From the NCBI RefSeq assembly GCF_022539315.1, contig NC_066316.1, forward strand, positions 6,711,501 to 6,775,500: DNA of 64,000 nt, given 5' to 3'. Position 1 is the first letter of the stretch. Every line of letters starts with the position of its first letter. This DNA is from Serinus canaria (taxonomy: Eukaryota; Chordata; Aves; Passeriformes; Fringillidae). The notes beneath the pieces are model-generated. The model saw only the letters and a program-made list of their open reading frames with translations. It was not told where the DNA came from and ran no database searches. Positions 1-11,590 of this stretch are shown piece after piece. Made by a program: the position numbers and the translations under genes.

Positions 1-42
1 CCACTGACAAAAATGCATTGCAGCTCTTCAGAGCAGCCTTAC

Positions 43-201
43 CTTGTCTGATACTTCACTAAATCTGTCTCAGTGTGATTTGCAGATGTCTTGGGGTCAG
101 TATTTCAGGCAGTCTTCCAGCCTCTTTAGCATCTTCTCTGCCATACTTCAGCTTTTTCCTAATTCTATTTCTCTTTTCAACAACCTTCAATGTCTCAGTG
201 C
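43..201 (-). other. Candidate terminal coding exon, unidentified
   Basis: I do not recognise the product. On the minus strand a pyrimidine-rich acceptor (ACCACCTCTCAG) ends at 202. An open frame then runs 46 codons from 199 to a tandem TAG TGA stop (59-61, then 56-58). A strong donor match (CAAG then GTAAGG) follows at 43/42. The peptide begins TETLKVVEKRNRIRKKLKYG and is basic and charged, with a likely helical first half (KR-rich), then REDAKEAGRLPEIL. All three frames of the 159-base segment contain a stop, so it could only be a last coding exon; the stop lies 16 bases before the donor, which would not trigger nonsense-mediated decay. The charged character may simply reflect a purine-rich strand. 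A chance open frame beside splice-like sites is quite possible. Confidence 0.25.
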
Positions 202-3200
202 CTGAGAGGTGGTAAATATATTTTTAATTATTAAAGTACAACCAGGTGGTCACAGCTCTGTTGTTGTCCCTTGCTCTAGATTCAGTCCTGAGATGGGACT
301 TGCTTAACTGCCTCAGACTTGATGTCCCTCCATCCTCAGCCCTACCACTGGTGTGTCTGGCTGCTTCAGAGAGGCACTTCTAGTACTGAGCTACTGAAAA
401 ACAAAAATGGCAAAAGCCATTCCTAATGATTTGGGAGATCATGTTGAAAATACTTGTGCTTCCTTACTTTTTATTCTTAAGGATAATGGAGCAGGAGCAG
501 CTGATCTCTGACAAACTCCTAAGAAATCAACTAACAATTTGCCAAACTTTGGCAACAACAATTTCTATCTCTAAGTTTGGAATATTACCTCTTTTTCCTC
601 TTATTTTGAATGTTGGTTAATTAAAACACTTGGATAATGAAATGTTGTTACTAATTGAACTGCCTGAGAGATCAGTTTTGCAAATAACTTAAAAGTGTGG
701 AGTTGAAAAAATGTCTTTTTGTAACCACAGAAATGTTTTTCCCCAAACAAAGCAAGATGCAGTAACCTGCTTTAGGCCAGCAAGAGCCCCTTAAAACAGG
801 GTAATCTCCTCTGCTGTGGGAAATGGATGCTTCTCTGATGGCACAGCTTTCCCCTAAACCCCAGGTGATTTTGTCAGCCTCTTCCTTAGCTCCTCCTGAT
901 GTTCATGTTTGACTTATTTTAGATAATTAAAAGTATCTTGTGGCTGGAGAGACAGCTGGGGTTTTTCAGCAGTTTGGAGACCCAGGTTCCCTGTAGCAGT
1001 CTGTCCAGCTGTCTCCAAGTTGACTGTATAAAGTGGAGCAGCCTCAACAGGACAGACTGAGTGAGAGACACCAACTCCTCAATCTGTTAGGTGGGGAAAT
1101 GCTCTTGAGATACGAGGAAAAAAGAATTTAACTGTTTTCATCACCTTATAGCATATGTGCTCTTCTGTCATACTGCAGGAACGTTTACAAAGGGATTATG
1201 TGAGAAATAGCCATGGGTTCTCAGCAGGTTTTAGAGAGCCCTTCCCTTGTGATATTTTATTTGTGTGTCTGAAGTGTCCAGTCAGTCATAGCAGAAGGTT
1301 TTATTTTATGTGTGACAGAAGACGAAGAAACACATTTGAGTTGGAAAGAGATGTCAAATATGTCACCTCTGAAATCTGTCTGTTCCAGTAAACCACCTTA
1401 TTGATCTGCTGTGTTCTGCCCTTAGGGCTATGCCTGTGGCTGGGAAAAAGTCTGTTTCTTTAGCAAAGTTTGATATAATATGATTACCTGCTTTACAACA
1501 GCTTCTCTTTCTTTCGTCTGCAGAGTTCAGTGCAGTGTCAATCAAGTATGTATAAGGTTTTCTGTTGTGTATTGAGTTGCTCTTTAATCTGGGTTTACTT
1601 GAAGACTATTGCATAGTAATGACACTGTTTTGCTCTCTCACTAGGGGTTAGATGCTAGAAATCAGTATTCACTATCTCTGGTACTTGCTTAGAGTTTTCC
1701 TTTGGGCTGAAAAAACAAGGTTTGTAAGAAGAAAGAGTGTGTTCCATATAATGAATCAAATCAGTCTCTAAGGAATGTTAATGAGTCTAATTACTAAAAA
1801 TTATGTGATGCTTGATTGTTTTAATAATTTGGGAGGAGCTGGTGTTTTATCTTGACTGCAGTAAGCAGTTTTGATGACATTTAAAAAACCCTTTTCTTCA
1901 GGGAAAGAGTGAATCCAATGTTCGTTTATTCTTTCATTTGCTTTTGGTTTCTGGCAAATATTTTCAGATTATTGTCAAAAAATTAAGGGAGGATTCTGCT
2001 TTGGTTATCAGAGAATATTAATTCCCTAAGTTATTATTGTACACAGTGAAGATTAGATAGGCTTGGGTAAAGGGCAGATGTCTTAGAGATATCTGGTGCT
2101 TTTTTTATGATACACCCTAGAACCTTTGTTCTGATCTTTTCAAATCACATGGAGAAAATATTGAATCTAGGTTAGAGTCAGGCAAATAGTTATGACCTTC
2201 ATTTGAGGCATTAAACCTTTGTTTTGGAACCAAGATTTTGTTAGGCTGAAGTGCTACAGTTCAAATTCAGAATGCTGAGGGTGAGAATAAGCTAAAGCCA
2301 AGTACATGAATACCCTTTACTTTTGATGCAACTCCTGCAGTAGACAGCCAAGGTGGTGATTCACAAACCTTTGGGAGGAAATGGCCACTTTCAGGGTCTC
2401 AGCATTTGAGGCAAAACATCCCTGTCCTTCATTGAGGAACGTTTTGGAGCTGAGACATGGCAATGCCATCAGGTAACCTGATTTGGTGGCTCAGCTGCAA
2501 GGTGCTGGCTGTGCCTCACTGACTGCTGCCAGGACTGGCACAGCACATAGGAGGCTCTGGGGCTGGAGGGAGTTCTTAGTGGTGTCCTTTAAAAATGAAG
2601 ATGTAGCTGTTGTAGTAGTGTGTGTTCTCCTGCTTCTCTCTGCCAGTGCATTTGTCACCTCATAGCCTCAATTTCACTGGGATTCTTTGATCCAATTCAT
2701 TTGTGAAATTACTTATTATAACTCAGAGATGGAATTAGTGATTGTATTTTATTTTAGTTCTCTCTTATTTGATGCCCTAAGAAATTTAGCTTGCAGTGGT
2801 TGAGAACTGTTTAACCATTTCACTCCTGCAGTTAGCCTTCCCCAAATGATATGCAACTTTCCTTTTCTCTCTCACTTAGCTGGTCTTGGGCTGGCTGTTT
2901 CATTTCATGTTATTCCATGTGCAGAGCCAACTTTGCTGATGCTCCTGCACCTGTTTCTAAGGCCAAGCATCTTTTTCTTTGTCTTCACTTACTGTACATC
3001 TTGGTTCCAAACTCAACACCATGAATCAGATGCATAATTGTATCTCATTACTTAAATCACCAATCTCTGTTAGCCACAAAGTCAGGACACCTTTTCTTTT
3101 TTTTTTATTTCCCCTATGACAAGGCCTTTTATTATTAGCCATTATCTAATAAGACAAATCTTGACCAAATAACCTGAAAAAGAGGTGAGCTAAAATTTGC

Positions 3201-3703
3201 CTAAGGAGTACCCATAAATTCAGCTGTGTTAATACTGTGGGTGGACATGGATGTTATTTAAAACAGAACATTGCAGAAGTAAAATTGGTTGCAGATCTCT
3301 CTTATCCGTTTTGGGAATTTCTCTGCCAAGTTTGCTGTAACTTGTCTTCTGTTCCTTTTCACTTATGAAGCTTAGAGTAATCCCAGAATTAGCAGTCTGC
3401 ATTTTCTCTCTTCCTTTAGCCTTTTCAGGCTGAGAGGATCTCTATGTATCCCTACATCATTATGTGTGATATATGAATATGGATGTTATATATAACATAA
3501 AAGAGATTGTGTCTGATGGATTGATTTTTTTTTAAAGAGTGTTTTACTCATGTGCCATTCTGAAAAATGAAAGGTAACTGCTGAAGTATTAAAATACTAT
3601 TACTTAGAAAAGAATATGCTTTAACACAATGCTACATGAGATAAGGATTCTAAGCTATCTCATCACTATGTTACGATAGGATAAACTGGGTAGGAAAAAG
3701 AGC
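202..3703. other. Non-coding stretch, no gene seen
   Basis: Longest open frames are under 80 codons and unrecognisable. Contents noted: an inverted repeat with 11-bp arms GAGACAGCTGG (949-959) and its complement (1005-1015); a 22-base segment with good splice sites at both ends (1524-1545); and a perfect 16-bp palindrome ATGTTATATATAACAT at 3483-3498. No transposon was recognised before 3704. Confidence 0.6.
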
Positions 3704-3771
3704 CACAGAATGGTTTGGGTTGGGAGGGACCTTAAAGATCATCTCATTCCAACCTCCCTGCAATCAGCAGG
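3704..3771 (-). repeat. CR1 LINE 3'-end fragment
   Basis: The plus strand reads CAGAATGGTTTGGGTTGGGA, followed by a match to GGACCTTAAAGATCATCT and TTCCAACCTCCCTGC. This is the reverse complement of the avian CR1 3' terminus, so the element lies on the minus strand with its 3' end at 3704. Only about 68 bp remain. At 3772 it is cut off by LTR sequence. CR1 copies are normally 5'-truncated, so the LTR may have landed in or beside it. Confidence 0.85.
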
Positions 3772-3980
3772 TGTCAGAAGCCAGGAAATTCCTCTGGCTG
3801 CCCTGGAGGACTCAAGACCCTGACAGGGGGCTCAGAGACCTAAGCACAGAGTCAAAACCACCTGAGCCTTTGATTTTAGCCCTTAGAAAAAACAATTACC
3901 AACCTTATGTGAAGATTCACAAGCCACGAAAGTTTAAGTAGAATGATAGTTAGTTTGTCATAGAGTGTAATTGTTTTAGT
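3772..3980 (+). mobile_element. Fragment of a songbird endogenous-retrovirus LTR
   Basis: Starting with TG at 3772 (TGTCAGAAGCCAGGAA), the sequence continues with CTGGCTGCCCTGGAGGACTC, an AAAAACAATTACCAACC block, and near the end AGTAGAATGATAGTTAGTTT. From memory these match the 5' part of an abundant passerine LTR family. The right boundary is uncertain: similarity fades near 3980 and I see no CA terminus or target-site duplication, so this is probably a truncated solo LTR. Short open frames crossing it are by-products of the repeat. No retroviral gene is present. Confidence 0.5.
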
Positions 3981-6895
3981 CAAACTGTTTGGACACTGCA
4001 GATGCAGAGAAAGCAGCTTAAAAACACAAAATATACTTGAAATGGGGGAAAAAACGTGTGAACATTACTGTCTGTGAGTGCATGAATATCTACTGTGAGT
4101 GGAAGTTCATTCACCTTAGATCAGTATTGATTTATATCAGCAATAATTTTAGTCAAGGATCTGGCTGAAGGTTTCCAGGTGTGTTAAGTTCACTGAAGTC
4201 AAGAACAATTCTACCCTGACTTCATAACAAATGGATTGAGTGGTGCCCAGAAGTTCCTGAAAGATCCTTCTCTTAATGTTTTTAGGGTCACTGGGGAATG
4301 TGGTGTTTTTAGCAATTGCCACATGGCTGAAGTAGTGCCCCCTTCCATGTTGCAGCTGGACACCCAGTCCTGCAGTGTTTCTTGTAGGGCTCTGTTGTGT
4401 GCTCTGTGGAGAGCTAAAGAAACTTCCCTTTCCTCACCCTAACTTTAGGCCATGGAGGATTCATGGTGGGAAGACAGCAGGATGCATTACAGAGATCAAT
4501 ACATTCACTGAAATCTCAAAATGGATTTCAACCAATCTGAGTTTAATCTGCTGGAGTGTGGGAAGGAAATCTATACTTCATTTTTGACTTGGTTGGTGGT
4601 TTGAGCCTTTTGTTATCTAAGTGGGTGCTGGTTTCTTCTGCTCCTGTTGTCAGGCTGACCTTCATGAACATGGCAAAGCTGTAGGAAGTGAATTGCTGTG
4701 CAGTGAGACACAAATGTGAATGGGCTGGTATTCCACCATATCTCAATGATAAATTTGTGGTTTGTGTCTTAATGTATGTTACCATGTTAAATGAGCTTGA
4801 AGATCCCAACTTTGACCAGTGGATAAATGGCCTCAGATATGTGCATCAAATTGGTGGGTTCCTGTGCTCATTAAAGGCTTATGCTATGAGCCATTACAAA
4901 AGTGGAATTATTTCTCCACTTTAAAACAAATTTTCTACAGATCATTATTGAGGTCAATGGCTTGAACATTTTAAAAAGTATCTGAAGGGTTATTTGAAGG
5001 ATCTATGTCTCTAAGGGACAGTTAAGTTAGTGATTTTAAAAATATTTATGTAACAGTCACTAATGAACTTGGATGACTATAAAAGGGAATTCTGTGACTG
5101 AACACAAAGTTGGAGAAAAGACTATGTTTGTTGTTGAGATAGACATGAGAAGGAAGCCATACATTATAGCCATGAGATTCATGGTGTCATCTAGAAGCAG
5201 TTCTGGCACTTCTACTCAGTGGATGAATATACTGCTGTCCCTTTGTGCACTTGAACATGTCCAAGAGTTGAGTGAGTATTCAGAATAAAATTGCCTTTCT
5301 CTGTGAGGCAGCAGAAAATGGAGGTGATTTTTCACATTAGCACATTTGTGTGCTCCCTGGTGGTAATCTGGGAGCTGGGGATTACATAAAAACCAGATTC
5401 CTTAGTGCTGTCCTGTCTTTCTTTTCTAAAAGAAAAGCTGCTTGAATTTTCTTTTTTGAAGTGAAGGGGAAAAAAAAAAAAATCACCTGACTGAAGCAGA
5501 GAGTGGTGCTGACCCAGCACAGCAGTGTGGTTCATTAACAGGGGCTCAAAGCACTCCCATTTTCATATCAGTTTTCAGTAATATATGGGAACCTGCAAAA
5601 GCAGATAAGATTTATTATTTAATAATATGACCTTATCCTTTCCAGTGTCATATAAAAGATATTTGACAAAGCCTTGTTCAGTGTTGACTTTTTTCCTGCA
5701 TGCATAAAAAGCAAACTGAAGTTTTAGCTGCATGGAGTAACTTCTTGATATAAAGAATTGTTTGATAAGGAGGGTGAAGATGTTTCTGTGACCATGGATT
5801 TTTTTCCTCTACAAAATCTGCCTGTATTTTGAATTATAATTAGTTATTAATGAGCCACATGCAGACTAAAATTAACGTGATCTTTTGTAGACTGTGGTGC
5901 AGTGTTCTCTATAATTCATGAATATTTTTCACATAATCACAGAAGACCTGAGCTTGGACAGAGACTCTGGAGATCTGGAATTTTCTTCTGTTTTCTCTAC
6001 TCAAAGCATGGCCACTGGTAGAGGTTGCTAAGCATAAGGTTCCTTTGGGGTGTGAGTATCTTGAAGGATGGGCACCCCGTGACCTTGCTGGCCAAATTGT
6101 TTGGTGTTTGACCAGCTTCTCAGGTAGTGTTGTTGTAGCTGGTAACCAGCAAATTTTTAATGCAAAATTTTCATTTTTGGGAAGTGTTAATTTAAGATGT
6201 GCACATGGCACAGATTTATTAAACAAAAAGAAAGGAGCAAATAAAAAACTCTTCAGAGCTGAGTAACATCTCCCCTGTATTAATTTACTCAAAGGCACCT
6301 CCAGGTGAAATCAGTAAAAATCCCAGTGTCAGCTTTGGCGGCACTTGGGTGAGATGGGAAGACTTGAGCTTGTGAAGGTAACTGTGGCACTGTAGTCTTT
6401 TGGGGACATGAATCAGGACACCTACCTTCAGCAAGGTGTCATTTCATTTCAAATATGGGCTTTTTCCTCTCAGCTGAGGAGGCTGATTCATTTTATTTGT
6501 CAAAGCTGCATTGAATCCAGCGAATTCTCCCAGAGAAAATTCAATTTCATTTGAGCAGCCCACATCTTCCTTTTCAAACCTGTGTCATTGTGTCACAGAT
6601 GCTGTTTTGGATGGAATGATCAATGACAAGTTGTTCTGTCATGGAATGAGTTAACTGATTTTTGCTGCAATGCTTATGAGAACTGAAAAATACCAGGAAT
6701 AATTTCTGTTTATTAGAATGAATCCTTGAGGTCATTCTCAGGATATCAAAGCAAAGATCTTAATTAGGATAAGTTCCAGGTCTTAAAAAAATTGATTGTG
6801 ATAGCTTAGGAAACTGGAAAAGATCTGAAGTGTGCTGTTCTTAGCATTGTCAGAGCTGAAATTTTTGATTGAATTAGAAAAAGAGTTTTAATGGC
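3981..6895. other. Non-coding stretch, no gene seen
   Basis: Only short unrelated open frames; the longest is 129 codons on the minus strand near 5909-6298, with no recognisable domain. There is a short A tract near 5469-5481. No repeat family recognised. Confidence 0.6.
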
Positions 6896-6989
6896 TTTTT
6901 TTTTTTTTTTTTTTTGTAGGCAGAAGAGACCTTTTTCATGTGCTGGTTAAAGAATTTCACTTCTTTTTTTTTTTTTTTTTTTTTTTTTT
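6896..6989. repeat. Two long T homopolymer tracts
   Basis: T20 at 6896-6915 and T26 at 6964-6989, separated by 48 bases of ordinary sequence. They could be poly(A) tails of minus-strand retroposons or simply slippage-grown mononucleotide repeats. I found no flanking direct repeat to support the first reading. Confidence 0.9.
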
Positions 6990-7102
6990 ATTTTAATAAG
7001 GCTTAATCTGTTGAAACCAGATAAAGAAGTGCACATAATTAAAATAACTCCTGCATTCCTCATTTGCATCAATCCAAGGTTTTCCAGTTACTGTGGACCT
7101 AT

Positions 7103-7108
7103 AAATCC

Positions 7109-7143
<35 letters not shown>

Positions 7144-7162
7144 TATATATATATATGGATTT
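7103..7162. repeat. (AT)n microsatellite in a perfect inverted repeat
   Basis: (AT)12 at 7109-7132, ACACAC at 7133-7138, and (AT)9 at 7139-7156, bounded by AAATCC (7103-7108) and GGATTT (7157-7162). The unique flanks are themselves complementary, giving two 24-bp perfectly complementary arms around a 12-base loop. The locus is a likely length polymorphism and a cruciform-prone site. Confidence 0.95.
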
Positions 7163-10100
7163 TTATGTATTAATAGGTTTATCATATATATTTCTATAGA
7201 ATTGCAGTGAGACTTGTGCAATACACAAAAATAACCTACTTCTTCATGTTTCTGCTTCACATTTAAAAGTGATGCATGTAATGGTTTTGTTAGTTTGCTC
7301 CCATTATCAATTTAGCCTAATTTTGATCCTCAGGGATTGAGAGGGGATCAAGCTGCCAAATGCTATATATTGTTGCCAGGTTTCCCAGAAACTTTAGGTT
7401 AGTTGTTAGTCTTTCACTACAAGAAAGTAAATCTTTTGATCAGAAGAGAAGATTAATTTGGCACTGTCAGCCTTAAGCTGCATTAGTCGATGTTGCAGAG
7501 CCACCACCTTGTTTGACACTTTCCCTTGCCTGATTTGAGAGCAATTTAGAGCTGAAATAATTGGTGTACTTGAGATGAAGCAAGCAAGGCTCTACAAAGA
7601 GGTCGCTCATAGCTGCTGGCACTCTGCCTGGGGCTGGGTAGGATCACCCTCGCAGATCAGAGGGGGAGTCCATCCAATTCCAGGTTTGCTGTCTGACAGC
7701 TGCTTCAGAGGAGCAAGTTAAGAAGCCTGTGGCTCACAGCTAAGGGATAACCTGCCCCTGACTTAATTTTTAGTAGGTCTAGCTTCAACTCTCATGCAAG
7801 AAGGCATTGCATCTCTTCTGGAATGCTTATAATGCATTCAAATGTATTATTTGATATTTTTGTATATACTGTTTATTTGCTGTGTAAAAACCAGACAAGC
7901 ACCAAGTTAAAGCACTGTTTTTCAATTTCATTCCCTGACACTGATCTCAGAGAGGGACTAGAAATTCCTAGTAGATATTTCTGGTGCAATTTATTCTTGC
8001 ATCATCTCGTGGCTTGCGTGACTTCCTCTGTCTGAGTGCCTCCTGTGCTGTCCAGCAAGATAGCCATCAGAGAGGGGTCATGCCAGGTTGGACCAGGGAT
8101 AGTGATTCCTGCTCTGGCATGCAGCTTATGTCATGCATACCAGTCAGGAACAGCAGCATGAGTCACTTGCAGGCAGATCTCTGAGGCAGGAGAATGCTTG
8201 TGCTTGATTCACTTCAATTAAAGCACACCGTTCTGCCCCTTCCTGCATTACATTTGGTTTGCTGCTTTTGAGGTGCAGAGCACACACAAACTCTTCCTGC
8301 ACAGTGCCACTTCCCACGAGCCAGCATGGAACAACAAAACCACATGTGTGTCCTAGCTGTAGAATAGATTGTAGAATAAATGGTGGGCCTGATATGTAGA
8401 CTTTTCTTTTAAGTGGTGTCTTTTTTGTGAGCAGTGTATTATAAAATGATTACTGCAGGCAAGAGAAAATAAAAGAATGTTGAAGAGTGTATAGAATTTC
8501 TGTTACTGATGCAAGAGTACAGCTGGTCATCACTTGCTATAATTACTTTATACTATAAAGCACCTATCCTATCTAGCTTGACTGTGATTTTCCTATAGCT
8601 CAGCTTGATTTATGGTACATACTGAGCCCTCTTGCAATGCTGCTATGCATTAGTGTGAGCATAAATCTTTTATTTTCTTTTTGAATTTGACATTTTTGCT
8701 TACCCCTTCTTGCCACTAATAAATTCTACAATATCCTTTGCGTGTGTTTTCCAAGAGTCAAGCCCGTGGTGGCCAGCTATGTTTTGTTCTCATTATAGGT
8801 GTTAAAATGATGAAAGACCCTATTCTTGAGCTCCCCTGCCCTGGGTGAATCTCAGCACTTGATTGTGTAATGCTTCTCTGGGCCTTTTAGTCCCTATAAA
8901 AATGAGGGGAAATGAATATGGAACAGTTTGGGGTTCTTTTTTACAACTGTTTTTCCTGCCTATACTGCATTTGAGCAGTGATGCAGTAAAGGTGAAGGGT
9001 AACCTGGAAAACTTGAATGTTTTAAAAGCAGTTGGAGAGGGAAACCTTTGGCATCTGGAGCATTAAAGGCAGACTTAACAGACACATTTCCAGCTTCCTA
9101 ATCAGCAGTAACAGCATGCTGCTGCTAAACCAGCTTGGTTCTTTATTATTTATGGTATACTAGTTATTTTAAAAGAGCTTCATAATAACAGTCCCATTTC
9201 ATTCCTGTCTTTTCTCTAACTGCTTTTCCTCCACCACTTCATTTTCAGCCCCAGTGTTTCAGTTGTGTGGCACACCAAGAATTACCCTTCTCCTCTGGTT
9301 TATGGTGAAATATGTCCATGCTCAGTAGCAAAAGCACGTTGTGTGTAGATCCAAGGTGATATAGTTTGTCTCTCCCGTTGGTTTTGAATTTGCTGGTTTT
9401 AAGAATGAATGGATGGTGTTCAAGCCCAGTGCAGCATTGGGAGGATGTAGTGGCACGGCCAAAATCTATCTCTGACTTTGCAAAGTGACAGAGGCAATGC
9501 TGAGGCAATCAGTGCAACTGTCTGCTGTGCCTGCCAAGCTCCTTCCACTTGCAACGTGTGCCAAAAAGGCTTTCCACAGCTTGCCATATATTTGCTGCAA
9601 TGACTTCAGCCAAGTGTGGGGGCTAGAGGGAAATAGCAAGGAGTAAGAAAAGCAGTTTGGGAGTTCAGTGTGAAGCTGCCACTTCCAAAGGGATCAAATT
9701 ATGGACCCTCTCTTTATGATGGGTTTGAGCCCTTAAAAATATTAAGCAGGGGATTGATGGTTTTGTCTCTTGACCTTCTGTTTCAGCATGAACTCCAAGT
9801 CTTCCCATGCTAATCATTTGATCTTTTATTGTCTCTCCTTTAACATTTTTACGGAATTTTATCTTTTCTCTTCTTATATTACCTTCCCACTACAACTTAC
9901 AATTGATTCTGTTTGGCTAAAAACAATATTAGAAACACCCTTATCCAGTCCTGATGTTTCCTTTCCTAATGAAAATGATTGAAAAAGTGCTTTTAATTTT
10001 TTTTTTTTTTCTGGGCGCCTTCCCCAAAGATTTGTTACAGCCTGGGTTTTGTTCTGGCTGCAGTATAGAAACAGCTTTCTTGGGACTTTTATGTTGTCTG

Positions 10101-11214
10101 TCCCTCGCCTTTGTGGGTATGAGAGTCCCCTCTTTCCTCTCCCTTCTATTTGCCCTTTGAAAACATGGACTGTTACGTGTTTCAATATCACTCCCTCAGC
10201 AATTTCTGGTAGGTTTGCTTGTTTTCCCCTGCCATGCCAGTGCTAAGCAAAAACTCAAAGTGCTTTCCCTTTCTCTAGAGACTGTCCTTCTACTTTGTAA
10301 CTCTTGGCAGGGACAAACTCCTCCCAGATGTGACTGTTTCTGGATCTCCAATCATCCCCTCCCCAGCTCTTTGTTAGAGGGGACCAGCCTGATACCTGCA
10401 TAGGGATGCTGCTCTTCCCTCACCTGGCACTTAGTCCCCAGCCTGAACCTGGCAGCTCCTGGGAAGGCTGTGCCTGGGGCTCTGGAGAGCCACACAACAT
10501 CTGTGGAGTGGTGGCACCATGGGCTCTGCCCCTTTGTCCCTTAGTAAGCAGAGTCATGACAACTCCTGAGGGATCCAAGGTCTCCCCACCTGTCCCCTCT
10601 CCTAGATGTCTCTGCCACCCAGGAGTTGTGAGTGAAGACCAAATGAGTGGGTTTGATTGCAGGAAGAGTTAAATAGCTGGTAGGAGATTGAAAATGGAGT
10701 TGCAAGCTGACCTTACCCTGGTGTTGCTGCCAGCCCAGTAACTGGCAGGTCCCTCCCAGCTTGGAGTGTGTCCTGCTGCTTTGCTGGCTGTATCCTGGCA
10801 TGTCCCACTGTCAGACCACAGGCTGAGCAGCTTGCAGAGTCTCATGGCTTGTGAGGGACCCCCAGCTGCCATCCAATCCAGCTGCCAGCTCAGAGCAGGG
10901 CTGGGCAAAGCAGAGAGTAGAATTTAGGCAAGATATGTCCCAGCAGCTGATTAATGTAATGCACTTGGCTCTGCAAAGAGATATGAAGCATGACAGGAAC
11001 AAAAGGGGCTGGGAGAGGGGATTTTGACCTGCATCAACACTCCCTCTGTGCTGATCACTGGATTCATGGGACACCATTGGAGAGCAAAGGAGAGACAAGT
11101 TGGTGGAGGTGAGAGAGAGCAGGAGGTTGTGAGGAGAGCTCACTAAACTGGAAAATTAAAAACAAATGCTTGTTTGTGTACTGTGTGCTAAGAAAGGAAT
11201 GGAACAATGCAACC
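7163..11214. other. Non-coding stretch, no gene seen
   Basis: No repeat family recognised. The part from about 10200 to 11100 is somewhat richer in GC and has overlapping minus-strand open frames up to 142 codons; the longest of these (11064-11492) runs into the CR1 at 11215 and is not coding. A strong pyrimidine tract plus AG at 9765-9786 has no convincing donor downstream. Confidence 0.55.
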
Positions 11215-11590
11215 TTGTTCAACCTGGAGAAGAGAGGGCTCCAGGGAAACTTTAGCATCTTCCAGTACCTAAAGGGGCTCCAAGAGAGTTTGAGAAGGAC
11301 TTTTGACAAGAGCATGTGGTGAAGAACAAGGGGACATGGCTTTAAAATGATGGGGGGCAGGGTTAGATGAGATATTGGGAAGAAATTCTTTATTGTGAGG
11401 GTGAGGAGGCCCTGGAACAGGTTTCCCTGAAAGCTGTGGGATGCCCCATTCCTAGAAGTGTTCAAGGCCAGGCTGGATGAGGCTTGGAGCACCCTGGTCT
11501 AATGTAAGGCATCCATGCACACAGCAGGAGGTTGGAACAAGATGGTCTTTGAGGTCCCTTCCAACCCAAACCATTTTGTAATTCTATGAA
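11215..11590 (+). repeat. CR1 LINE 3' end, well preserved
   Basis: About 375 bp matching the avian CR1 3' region in sense orientation. In order: CAACCTGGAGAAGAGAGGGC, the ATATTGGGAAGAAATTCTTT block, GTTCAAGGCCAGGCTGGATG, and the 3' terminus CCTTCCAACCCAAACCATTT followed by ATTCTATGAA. It is 5'-truncated, as nearly all CR1 copies are, and carries substitutions and small indels. It lacks the reverse-transcriptase part and cannot move. Confidence 0.95.

Noticed and set aside
11064..11492. 142-codon minus-strand frame
   Set aside because: Most of it is antisense to the CR1 3' end at 11215-11590.
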